Shown: positions 8,111-15,408 of the stretch, one piece after another | Numbering within the stretch: position 1 is the first letter of the stretch | Layout of the letters: every line of letters starts with the position of its first letter | NCBI GenBank assembly: GCA_019218375.1 | Contig: JAHUUK010000006.1 | Location: 62,001 to 126,000, forward strand | DNA length: 64,000 bases | Source: Dermabacteraceae bacterium TAE3-ERU5 | GTDB lineage: Bacteria > Actinomycetota > Actinomycetes > Actinomycetales > Dermabacteraceae | Reading direction: 5' to 3' | Program-made: the position numbers and the translations under genes | The notes under the pieces: generated by a model | Told to the model about the DNA's origin: nothing | Seen by the model: only the letters and a program-made list of their open reading frames with translations | Database searches by the model: none

Positions 8111-9622
8111 GTGAACGGGCCCGGTGATCGCGCAGATGCCGCATTGGCGCATGGAGCGCTGGCGATGCGCCGCAAGAGCCTGCGTCAGCGTTTTCCGTTG
8201 CGCACAACCGGGATCAGTGCTGCGCTGGTCTTGGCCGATGTATTGGTGTTGCTGGTAGTCACATGGATCGCTATATGGCTGCGGAGAATCATACCCTTCT
8301 TTGCCACGGGCGATAACTTCAACGTGATTCTGTACCAGGTGGGCCTTCTAACCTGCGTGGTCTGGGTAGTGGCGATAGCCATTTTCGATGGTTATTCGGC
8401 AAAACTGCTTGCGCACGGATTCGAGATCTACCGGTCTGTTTTTAATGCGTCCCTTCTCGCGGGGGGCGGCATCGGGGTTGTCTGCTACCTGGCCAGCTTC
8501 GAGCTTTCGCGCGCTTTTTACATCGCCCTTTTGATCATCGTGCCGCCCGCGCTGATGCTGGTCCGCCTGTGCGCCAGGGCTCTCCTGCACAGGATGCACC
8601 GTGCCGGGCGTGGGCTTTCCCGGGTAATGCTGGTCGGTGAACCGGGCGCGGTGAAAGAAATTGCCCTCACCCTGCAGCGCAACGACTGGCTTGGCTACGA
8701 CGTAATCGGCTACCTGAATCCGTACGTAGATAGCGATAACCCGGAAGGTTGCGAGGCCCTCGCCGGGGTGCCGTGCCTCGGTTCGGCGCATTCGCTTAGC
8801 GTGGCGTTGACCGATTACGATCCGCAGATCCTGCTGTTCACGGAGGGCGCTACGGAGTCCACCATCTCGTTCCGGCGCACCGCGTGGGAACTGGAAGACC
8901 AGGGCATTGACGTGGTCGTGGTGCCCGCTATGACCGAGATTTCCTCGGACCGCGTGGAGCTGCGCCCCGTTGCGGGCCTGCCGCTCATGCACCTGGAACT
9001 GCCGCGCACGATCGAAGCGGGGCGCTGGACCAAGCGCGCCTTCGACGTGGTGGTTGCCAGCGGTATTTTGCTGGTCCTTTCCCCGCTGTTGCTTGTAATC
9101 GCCCTGGTCATCAAACTGGGAGACGGTGGCCCTGTGCTGTTCAAACAGACCCGCGTCGGCCGCGACGGGGAAGAGTTCGGCTGCTTCAAGTTCCGTTCCA
9201 TGGTTCCTGACGCAGAGGAACGCCTGGCCGAGCTGGCTAAGGAAGCGCAGGACAAGGGTAACCTGGTCATGTTCAAGATGGCCGACGATCCGCGCATTAC
9301 CAAGGCTGGTAAGTTCCTGCGCCGCTTCAGCCTGGATGAATTCCCGCAGCTGATTAACGTGCTGCGCGGAGAGATGAGTCTGGTCGGGCCGCGCCCGGCG
9401 CTGCCCAAGGAAGTAGCCCTCTATGACGACATCGCCCGTCGGCGCCTTTCCGTGCGCCCGGGCATGACGGGGCTGTGGCAGGTGAGCGGACGCAGCGATC
9501 TTTCCTGGGAAGAAACGGTGCGCCTCGATCTCTACTACGTAGATAACTGGTCCTTCGTGCGTGATCTAGGCATTCTGGCCCAGACCGCAAACGCCATGGT
9601 TTCTTCTCGCGGAGCCTACTAG
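8111..9622 (+). CDS. Polyprenyl glycosylphosphotransferase (priming enzyme)
   Basis: 503 residues: N-terminal membrane helices, a Rossmann-like middle region (SRVMLVGEPGAVKEIAL) and a C-terminal bacterial sugar transferase domain from about residue 305 (KRAFDVVVASGILLVLSPL). Typical motifs follow: GPVLFKQTRVGRDG, FKFRSMV, SLDEFPQLINVLRGEMSLVG, PRP and RPGMTGLWQVSGRS. These WbaP-type enzymes move a sugar-1-phosphate from a UDP-sugar to undecaprenyl phosphate, the first step of glycan assembly. The GTG start is supported by GGGGAGG at 8096-8102. Two bases separate its stop from the VanZ-like gene. Confidence 0.92.
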   Translation: MNGPGDRADAALAHGALAMRRKSLRQRFPLRTTGISAALVLADVLVLLVVTWIAIWLRRIIPFFATGDNFNVILYQVGLLTCVVWVVAIAIFDGYSAKLLAHGFEIYRSVFNASLLAGGGIGVVCYLASFELSRAFYIALLIIVPPALMLVRLCARALLHRMHRAGRGLSRVMLVGEPGAVKEIALTLQRNDWLGYDVIGYLNPYVDSDNPEGCEALAGVPCLGSAHSLSVALTDYDPQILLFTEGATESTISFRRTAWELEDQGIDVVVVPAMTEISSDRVELRPVAGLPLMHLELPRTIEAGRWTKRAFDVVVASGILLVLSPLLLVIALVIKLGDGGPVLFKQTRVGRDGEEFGCFKFRSMVPDAEERLAELAKEAQDKGNLVMFKMADDPRITKAGKFLRRFSLDEFPQLINVLRGEMSLVGPRPALPKEVALYDDIARRRLSVRPGMTGLWQVSGRSDLSWEETVRLDLYYVDNWSFVRDLGILAQTANAMVSSRGAY

Positions 9623-9624
9623 CC

Positions 9625-10122
9625 ATGCCACGCTCAGGCCTGCCACGCAGGATAGCCCTGGCTGGTGCGGCTCTGAGCGGCACCGCAGGGTTCCTAATGG
9701 TTGCCTGGCCTAGCGGCTGGCAGATCAACCGTCTGGTGGTAAACCTTTACTTCGCTAGCGTCGGCAGGCTCGGGCTGATTCACGAAATAAGCATTGACCA
9801 GTTTGACGGTTTCCTAAACGTGGTGCTCTTTGCGTTGCCGTTTGCTTGCCTGGCCTTCGCCTACCCGAGCTACTGGTGGCTCCTCGTCGGCTTCTCCTTG
9901 ACCACGCTCGTGGAATCGCTGCAGTTCATATCGGAACTGCGCGACGGCAGCCCGGTAGACGTCATCACCAACACCCTCGGTACTTTTATCGGCGTAGCGA
10001 TAGGCTGCGAACTTTCCCGCCGATATTACGGGCGGCGCGACGCCAACGATCCCAGCGTTCATGACGCAGATCTTCCTCGGTCGGCACTCGACCCAAGCGG
10101 ATACGCAGATGGTCAGGGTTGA
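9625..10122 (+). CDS. VanZ-like membrane protein
   Basis: 165 residues with four or so hydrophobic helices. The segment DQFDGFLNVVLFALPFACL and the later SPVDVITNTLGTFIGVAIG match the D-x-x-x-N-x-x-x-F-x-P and D-x-x-x-N-x-x-G pattern of VanZ-like proteins. VanZ itself lowers teicoplanin sensitivity; the biochemical role of relatives is not established. It directly follows the priming transferase. The last 45 codons or so, a hydrophilic tail, lie antisense to the end of the convergent nucleotidyltransferase gene (137-bp overlap). Confidence 0.75.
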   Translation: MPRSGLPRRIALAGAALSGTAGFLMVAWPSGWQINRLVVNLYFASVGRLGLIHEISIDQFDGFLNVVLFALPFACLAFAYPSYWWLLVGFSLTTLVESLQFISELRDGSPVDVITNTLGTFIGVAIGCELSRRYYGRRDANDPSVHDADLPRSALDPSGYADGQG

Positions 10123-10852
10123 CGTGCAGCGCCTGCCAAAAAATGCGGGCTTTATTCCTGAAACCCCGCGCCTCCTGCAGGCGGGCGATCCATATTTCCG
10201 TGGGGTTGGCCCCCGCCGAAACGGCTTTCCACAGGCGGTAGCCGCGCTCTTCGCGCACGGTTTCGATCTGCCCAATGGCGGCCGCGAGCGCAACCTCCCC
10301 GCCCAGGGAAGAAGCGAAAGCGCGCAGCTGCTGCCTTTCGGAATCGTTCAGGTCCTCCCAGCAGGTGCGGACGTCGTGCACGGCCTTCCCCATCTGGTCG
10401 CGGGCCGCGTGGACCAGCAGCAGCAGCCTCTGTCCGTTGAGGGAGGGGCGGTAGCAGTCCCAGCCGCCAAGTTCGACCTTTTCGCGATCGCGCCAGAGCG
10501 CCGCAAAGGTGGTTGCGGGATCCCGGTCAATACCGGGGAAGGAACGGTGCACGTCTACGGTGCCCCACACCGAGTGGTAGTAGGTGGCCGCGTGCTGGAA
10601 GACGGATCCGTGCTTAAAGTGCGTGTAAAGCTCCCAGCCGTTCTCTTCCAGCGTGCGCAGGTAGGCCGACAGGTCTTCCGGGGCCACCAGCACATCGCTG
10701 TCGGTAGAGGCGGGGCGCCCTGCGGAAAGCTGCGGCGACAGGGTAATTCCCTTGATGTGCAGTACGCGCGCGCCGGAAAGATTTGCACAGTGCGTCAGCG
10801 CGGCATGGCAGAGCTGCAGTTGCGCAGGCACACCAATAGTCATCGAATCCAT
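9986..10852 (-). CDS. Nucleotidyltransferase-fold family protein (NTP_transf_5-like)
   Basis: 288 residues. The N-terminal third carries LHIKGITLSPQLSAGRPAST followed by DSDVLV (residues about 31-56). This fits the KG...(T/R)DxDhhh signature of the uncharacterised nucleotidyltransferase family NTP_transf_5, with D51 and D53 as candidate metal ligands. Members recur beside HPr-kinase-like and PqqD-like genes in glycan or peptide modification loci, as here. Its substrate is unknown. It is divergent from manA with only 43 bp between starts. The ATG at 10852 is used; the next in-frame ATG is at 10843. No clear ribosome site is visible. Confidence 0.72.
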   Translation of the reverse strand: MDSMTIGVPAQLQLCHAALTHCANLSGARVLHIKGITLSPQLSAGRPASTDSDVLVAPEDLSAYLRTLEENGWELYTHFKHGSVFQHAATYYHSVWGTVDVHRSFPGIDRDPATTFAALWRDREKVELGGWDCYRPSLNGQRLLLLVHAARDQMGKAVHDVRTCWEDLNDSERQQLRAFASSLGGEVALAAAIGQIETVREERGYRLWKAVSAGANPTEIWIARLQEARGFRNKARIFWQALHVNPDHLRIRLGRVPTEEDLRHERWDRWRRAARNIGGKVRSLSLRR

Positions 10853-10895
10853 GTTGGCATGGTACAGCCGTGCCGCCGGAAGGAGCTAAAAAAGC

Positions 10896-12107
10896 ATGTG
10901 GAGTATTGAGGGACAGCGCCAGTCCTATGCCTGGGGATCGCCTTCCGCGCTTCCCGAGTTTTTGGGCAGGGAAAGCGACGGCGCTCCCTTTGCGGAGCTT
11001 TGGTTCGGTGCGCACCCGATTGCCCCGGCCCAGGTGGAAACGGATGCCGGCTGGCAGCCGCTTGACCGCATGATCGCGGATAGGCCGCGCAGGATCTTGG
11101 GGGATGCCTCCCTGCGCAGGTTCGGCGCTACCCTGCCGTACCTGCTGAAGATGATCGCCCCCGCGCAGCCGCTTTCTTTGCAGGTGCACCCTTCTTTGGA
11201 CCTGGCGCGCGAGTCTTTCGATGCCGAAGAAGCGGCCGGGGTGCCGCTTTCCGCGGACGGGCGAAACTACCACGATGCTAACCATAAGCCGGAGATGGTT
11301 TACGCGCTGACCCGCTTTGAGGCACTCAGTGGCTTCCGCACGCCGCGCCGCGCGGCCTCGATTCTGGAGGGGCTGGGGACCGACCTGACGGATAGGCTGC
11401 ACGCCCTGTTGATCGAGCAGCCGAACGCGAACGGTATGCGCGCCGCCTTCCGGGCGCTATTTTCGCCGCACCTAGCCGATGCGCAGAACGTGGTGGAGCG
11501 GGTAGCCGCCGCGTGCGCGGAACGTTTAGCCTCCGGCAAGTCCCCGTCCCCGCGCATCGATGCGGTGGTCGGCTCGTTACATGCGCACTATCCGGGAGAC
11601 ACGGGTGTTTTGGCTGCTCTGCTGCTTAACCCGGTAACGCTCAATCCGGGCGAGGCGATGTTTGTGCCCGCCGGGGCGGTGCACTGCTACCTGTCGGGCC
11701 TGGGCGTAGAGATCATGGCTAATTCCGATAACGTGCTGCGCGCCGGGCTTACCAAGAAGCGCGTGGACACCGAGGAAATGCTGCGCTGCGTGAGCTGCGT
11801 AGCGGCTCCGCCCGTGCGTATCGCACCGGAAAAGGTGACCGACGCGACCGAGGTCTTTTACGTTCCCGTTGATGATTTTGAGCTGTCCGTAACCACCCTG
11901 GCGGATCCGCCCGGCATGTTCCAGCCGCACGAGAGAATCCCGGGCAGCGGCGCGCGTATTCTGCTGGCGCTGGACGGAGAGGTGATGGTGCAAACCGACC
12001 TTGGCCGCCGCCGGTTGCGTTCCGGGCAGGCGGTGCTGGTTTCCACCGAGGACGGCTCGGTGAGCGTCGGCGGCAATGGGCGCCTCGTACAGGCGAGCGT
12101 GGCATGA
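10896..12107 (+). CDS. manA: Mannose-6-phosphate isomerase, class I
   Basis: 403 residues. It converts fructose-6-phosphate and mannose-6-phosphate, supplying GDP-mannose for glycan synthesis. Zinc-site residues are visible: Q96 and H98 in LQVHPS, E133 in HKPEMVYAL and a His near 263 in VPAGAVHCYLSGLGVEI. The segment NSDNVLRAGLTKKRVD is characteristic of the family. A GGAAGGAG ribosome site lies at 10877-10884. It leads a tight operon; its TGA overlaps the ATG of the PqqD-like gene. Two glycosyltransferases upstream look mannose-specific, so a supply role is sensible. Confidence 0.95.
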   Translation: MWSIEGQRQSYAWGSPSALPEFLGRESDGAPFAELWFGAHPIAPAQVETDAGWQPLDRMIADRPRRILGDASLRRFGATLPYLLKMIAPAQPLSLQVHPSLDLARESFDAEEAAGVPLSADGRNYHDANHKPEMVYALTRFEALSGFRTPRRAASILEGLGTDLTDRLHALLIEQPNANGMRAAFRALFSPHLADAQNVVERVAAACAERLASGKSPSPRIDAVVGSLHAHYPGDTGVLAALLLNPVTLNPGEAMFVPAGAVHCYLSGLGVEIMANSDNVLRAGLTKKRVDTEEMLRCVSCVAAPPVRIAPEKVTDATEVFYVPVDDFELSVTTLADPPGMFQPHERIPGSGARILLALDGEVMVQTDLGRRRLRSGQAVLVSTEDGSVSVGGNGRLVQASVA

Positions 12108-12400
12108 GTATTCGCGTCCGGTTAGCTGAAACGGCCACCTACGCCGAAGACGGCGAGGGATACGCCTTCGGGGTGTTGCCTTCCGGTCCGGCTTTTCGCG
12201 TGCAGGGGCCGGGGGTGCTCTGGCTAGAGACCCTGCGCGATACCCGCAACGAATGGGCGAGCGTGGATTCCCTGCTGGATAAGATCTTGGCGCAGGAGCC
12301 GGAGGCCCCGGCCGACGCTAGGGAAATACTGCTTCACGAACTGGAAGTTCTGCGCGAACTGGGCGCCGTGGTAACAGATCAGATTCCCGCGGGAAAGTAG
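12104..12400 (+). CDS. PqqD-like small protein (RRE fold)
   Basis: 98 residues. The pattern FRVQGPGVLWLETLRD, then a helical stretch and ending LEVLRELGAVV, is that of PqqD-like proteins: short strands, an aromatic in a helix and a final (L/F)-x-x-L-x-x-x-G-h-(L/V). PqqD-type domains bind peptide leaders and hand them to modifying enzymes (RiPP recognition element). No precursor peptide is evident nearby, so its partner is unknown. It overlaps manA by 4 bp and precedes the MauE-thioredoxin gene by 9 bp. The family assignment is by pattern. Confidence 0.65.
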   Translation: MSIRVRLAETATYAEDGEGYAFGVLPSGPAFRVQGPGVLWLETLRDTRNEWASVDSLLDKILAQEPEAPADAREILLHELEVLRELGAVVTDQIPAGK

Positions 12401-12409
12401 AATAAAAAA

Positions 12410-13435
12410 GTGATACTTACTCAGGTTTCTGCCGTTGTTCTAGCGCTGGTACTACTGGTTGCTGCCGTTGGAAAACTGCAGGATAAGGACGCCGACGTGG
12501 CTCGGGAATGGAGCCAGTTCCGGGTACCCGCGCTGTTTAACGTGCGTTTTTTGCGTAGCGTGCACCCCTTTGTAGAAATAGCGATAGCGATTGGCCTGGT
12601 GGTTTTGCCCGGCCTGGTGCGGCTGCCGGTAGCGCTCGCGGCTGTCCTGCTGACCCTCGTTTATCTATTCTTTGTGGCCCGCTCCTACCTGATGCCGGAA
12701 GAAGTTACCTGCGCTTGCTTTGGCAGCGCGGAAACCACCGTGATCACCCTGGGCACGGTAGTGCGTAATTTGCTTCTGCTGGTTCTGGCGGCCTGCGCTT
12801 TCTGGGGTGCTGCGGTGAACGAACCGCCTGCGCTCTGGTTTAGCAACCCGGCCGCGGTGCTGGCTGCCCTGCTGGCTTTCGGCACCGGCTGGTTTAGCGC
12901 CGTGCGCACCCCGGAAACCGTGAAAGAAGTTACGCAGGTGCAGATGCCCTACGCAGACGAGGTGGAGGACGACGGCCTTTTGCCGTACGTGCGTACCTTC
13001 ACTCCGCCGCTGCGGGTGAAGAAGACCGACGGCACCGTGACCGATCTGGTTGAGCTTTCAAGTAAGCGGCCGCAGCTGCTGCTGGCACTTTCGCCGTCTT
13101 GCACCGGCTGCATGAAGATCGGCGCGCGCATCCCGGAGATCAGGGAGCGCCTGCCGCAGGTGGACGTTTCCTTCATTTCTTCCCTGGACCCGAACGAATT
13201 TCTGGATAAGCGCCCCGAGTGGGGGCCGCACGGCCTGCAGGACGTAGACCGCCTGGTGCTCCCCACGCTGCGCGTGGTCAGCGTTCCCACCGCGGTTTTG
13301 CTGGGGGCCGACGGCATGCTCGCGGCCGGTCCTACCCCCGGAGTTTCCGGCGTGATGGACCTGGTTGCCGACATAGAGGCGGAGCTGCGGGGAATGGATA
13401 TTCCGGTAGTTACCGATGGGGGTGATCGCGGATGA
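12410..13435 (+). CDS. MauE-like membrane protein fused to thioredoxin-like domain
   Basis: 341 residues. Residues 1-165 form a four-helix MauE/DoxX-type membrane domain with the cysteine motif CACFG at 101-105. Residues about 195-330 look like a TlpA/thioredoxin domain with CTGC at 231-234 (SPSCTGCMK) and a cis-Pro candidate in SVPTAVLL. The two Cys motifs suggest electron or disulfide relay across the membrane. In methylamine utilisation MauE is needed for maturation of a disulfide-rich enzyme subunit; the target here is unknown. The GTG at 12410 is the start; the stop overlaps the next ATG (ATGA). Confidence 0.75.
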   Translation: MILTQVSAVVLALVLLVAAVGKLQDKDADVAREWSQFRVPALFNVRFLRSVHPFVEIAIAIGLVVLPGLVRLPVALAAVLLTLVYLFFVARSYLMPEEVTCACFGSAETTVITLGTVVRNLLLLVLAACAFWGAAVNEPPALWFSNPAAVLAALLAFGTGWFSAVRTPETVKEVTQVQMPYADEVEDDGLLPYVRTFTPPLRVKKTDGTVTDLVELSSKRPQLLLALSPSCTGCMKIGARIPEIRERLPQVDVSFISSLDPNEFLDKRPEWGPHGLQDVDRLVLPTLRVVSVPTAVLLGADGMLAAGPTPGVSGVMDLVADIEAELRGMDIPVVTDGGDRG

Positions 13436-14502
13436 AAACGCTGCGTATTCGCGTGGTAGACACGCCGGTGGCCGTCCGGGTGGAGAACGAAGCGGTGGCG
13501 GAGCTGCTTGCTTCTTTGTGGGCACACGTGAGCGAAGCGGGGCTTTCCGAGCCCGCTGTCACAGTGGATATTCCCGAACAGGTTGTTGCCGGGCGCAGCG
13601 AAGCCGAAGCCGCCTACGCTGTGTCTTGTCTGGTGACGCGTGAGCTGATCGAGCATCACAGGGGCGGGTCTTTCCTGATGCTGCACGCTTCTGCCGTGGA
13701 ACTGGCTGGCCGCGCCGTGGTTTTTGTAGCCCCGTCGGGAACCGGGAAATCTACCGCCTCGGTCTACTGCGCGCAGCAGCCGGGGGGACGTTACATAACC
13801 GACGAAACGGTTTACATAGATACGGACACCCTGTTGGTTTACCCGTATCCAAAGCCTCTTTCGCGGGTGGTTTCGCAGTTCCCGCGGGTCAAGGTGGATC
13901 TTTCCGTTGCAGAGCTGGGCATGAGCCCGAGCGAGGGGCCGGTTCCGCTCGGCAAGATAGTGCAGTTGGTGCGCGATAAGAGCGATATTCGCCTGGAACA
14001 CCCCGGGGTAAGCGAAAGCCTGGGCATGGTAGCCCCCATGACCTCGGGGCTTTCCGACATGTCGGGTGGCGGACTGGCCAAACTTGCTAGCGTGCTAGAT
14101 GCCGTGGGCGGCCTCACCGTGGTGCACTACGAAGAATTTTCGGACTGCTACGAGCGCATAATGGCGGTTGCTCAGGCGCCCCGCGAAAAAACCTGGGAGC
14201 GGATGGCGATTTCTTCCGGTGATACGGAAACCGCGGATCTGAACGGCGGCAGCCTGCTGGCCGCACCGGTGCAAGACGCCTTGGAAACCGACGACTGCAT
14301 GGTGGTCTTGGCCGACAACATGGTTTACCGGCTAGACATGCTCACCGGTCTGGTTTGGAGCCTGCTAGACACCGCCAAAGGCACTTCTCTGCAGGAGCTG
14401 GAAAAGAAGGTGGTGGAGCTGATCGGTCCGCACCCCGACGCTGCCTTACTGGTTGGCCAGGCGTGCGATCGGTTGCGGGAAAACGGGCTGCTGATCGGCT
14501 AG
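13432..14502 (+). CDS. HPr-kinase-like protein with C-terminal PqqD-like domain
   Basis: 356 residues. H85 in FLMLHAS, then VVFVAPSGTGKSTAS (Walker A about 100-108) and YITDETVYID (123-130), match the HPr kinase/PEP carboxykinase-like P-loop fold. Residues about 284-356 form a second domain: VVLADNMVYRLDMLTGLVWS, a helix, then ending CDRLRENGLL. That is a PqqD-like pattern. No HPr or PTS genes are visible, so it is probably not a sugar-uptake regulator; HprK-related proteins in modification clusters phosphorylate peptides or other targets. It is the last gene of the manA operon, and its TAG overlaps the convergent phosphatase TAG within CTAG. Confidence 0.72.
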   Translation: MKTLRIRVVDTPVAVRVENEAVAELLASLWAHVSEAGLSEPAVTVDIPEQVVAGRSEAEAAYAVSCLVTRELIEHHRGGSFLMLHASAVELAGRAVVFVAPSGTGKSTASVYCAQQPGGRYITDETVYIDTDTLLVYPYPKPLSRVVSQFPRVKVDLSVAELGMSPSEGPVPLGKIVQLVRDKSDIRLEHPGVSESLGMVAPMTSGLSDMSGGGLAKLASVLDAVGGLTVVHYEEFSDCYERIMAVAQAPREKTWERMAISSGDTETADLNGGSLLAAPVQDALETDDCMVVLADNMVYRLDMLTGLVWSLLDTAKGTSLQELEKKVVELIGPHPDAALLVGQACDRLRENGLLIG

Positions 14503-15044
14503 GCGCTACGCCTGCGCCGCCCGCCGCCTCCTGGGGCGGTTAGCCACTGCACCAGCAGGGTCAGGTTTTCGTCGATGATGCGCGCAGCCTCTTCGGCCAC
14601 CTCCGGCCCCTGCCGGTAGGGGTCGGGTACGTCAGTGACGCTGCGCTGTTTTTGGCTTCTCACCCAGTCCCGCATGCTCGCCAGGGAAAACGGCTCGGCT
14701 TCGGGTAGGGACCGGGCTCCCGTGATGACCCCGATCTTCGCTGCGTATTCAGGCCAGTCCTCCAAAATACGCTGCCGCTGTTCCCAGGTGGCGGTAAGAA
14801 TCAAATCGGCTTCTTTACCTATCCGGGCGCTGAATTTACGCGCGCGAAATGCGCCGGGATCGAGGCCGTAGCGTGCGCATTCCGGCAGCATGATTTCGTT
14901 TACGCCCTGACCGACCAGCGCTAGGGTGCCCGCGGAAGAAACCTTTATACCGGGCACCTTGCTGAGCTTTTTCTCTAGCAGTAACTGAGCAAAAGGAGAA
15001 CGGCACACATTTCCGGTGCATACAGTAACGATTCTAAAAGACAT
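14499..15044 (-). CDS. Low-molecular-weight protein tyrosine phosphatase
   Basis: 181 residues. The phosphate-binding loop CTGNVCRS (C-x5-R-S) sits at residues 9-16 and the general-acid motif appears as DVPDPYR near residue 140. Such enzymes remove phosphate from tyrosines and in glycan loci (Wzb type) control polymerisation and export through a partner kinase; no BY-kinase gene is visible in this window. It is convergent with the HPr-kinase-like gene, sharing a CTAG stop overlap. The tail ends in an Arg-rich GGGRRRRSA. Confidence 0.9.
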   Translation of the reverse strand: MSFRIVTVCTGNVCRSPFAQLLLEKKLSKVPGIKVSSAGTLALVGQGVNEIMLPECARYGLDPGAFRARKFSARIGKEADLILTATWEQRQRILEDWPEYAAKIGVITGARSLPEAEPFSLASMRDWVRSQKQRSVTDVPDPYRQGPEVAEEAARIIDENLTLLVQWLTAPGGGGRRRRSA

Positions 15045-15408
15045 AGCAACTTATCTGATAGTGTTTTGGTGCGACGCTATATGGGCACATGATAGCATGT
15101 CCGGCTTTCATGGTTTGCGACGTGCGTGTTGGTTTTTGTTGCCAAGTCTTATTTGATCCGGGTTGGGTGATCTCGGCGCTAATTGCGGCTTGGTGTTAGC
15201 TTGTTTTATCTACTTGAACGGGAACCCTTTTATGCGGAATGGGTGCCCCTCCTTTGTTTTGTCTTTAAATCGATTTTTTTATTTGAGATTGTGGGTGCGT
15301 GTTTATTGGATTTCATAAATGACGCGAGGGGCCTTATCGCCATTTGGCTTATGTGTAAATGATCTGATTGTTCAGGCCGTCATTGATTCCGCCCCGCGGG
15401 AGGATTAG
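15045..15408. other. AT-rich intergenic region, no gene called
   Basis: About 360 bp clearly AT-richer than the flanks. It must contain the phosphatase promoter (minus strand). Short open frames of 27-37 codons exist on both strands but lack a convincing ribosome site or -10/start geometry. None looks like a modification-system precursor peptide. Confidence 0.5.

Noticed and set aside
13432-14502. Classical HprK regulating PTS sugar uptake
   Set aside because: No HPr, EI or CcpA-type genes nearby and the C-terminal domain is not that of HprK.
15061-15160. 32-codon + strand ORF starting GTG 15061
   Set aside because: TATCTG is only a few bases away and the spacing does not match other leaderless starts; the peptide has no pattern.
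15232-15342. 37-codon minus-strand ORF upstream of the tyrosine phosphatase, considered as a precursor peptide for the PqqD-type cassette
   Set aside because: No ribosome site or -10 at the right distance, no Cys/Gly-rich core, and it lies in AT-rich DNA where short ORFs on both strands are expected.
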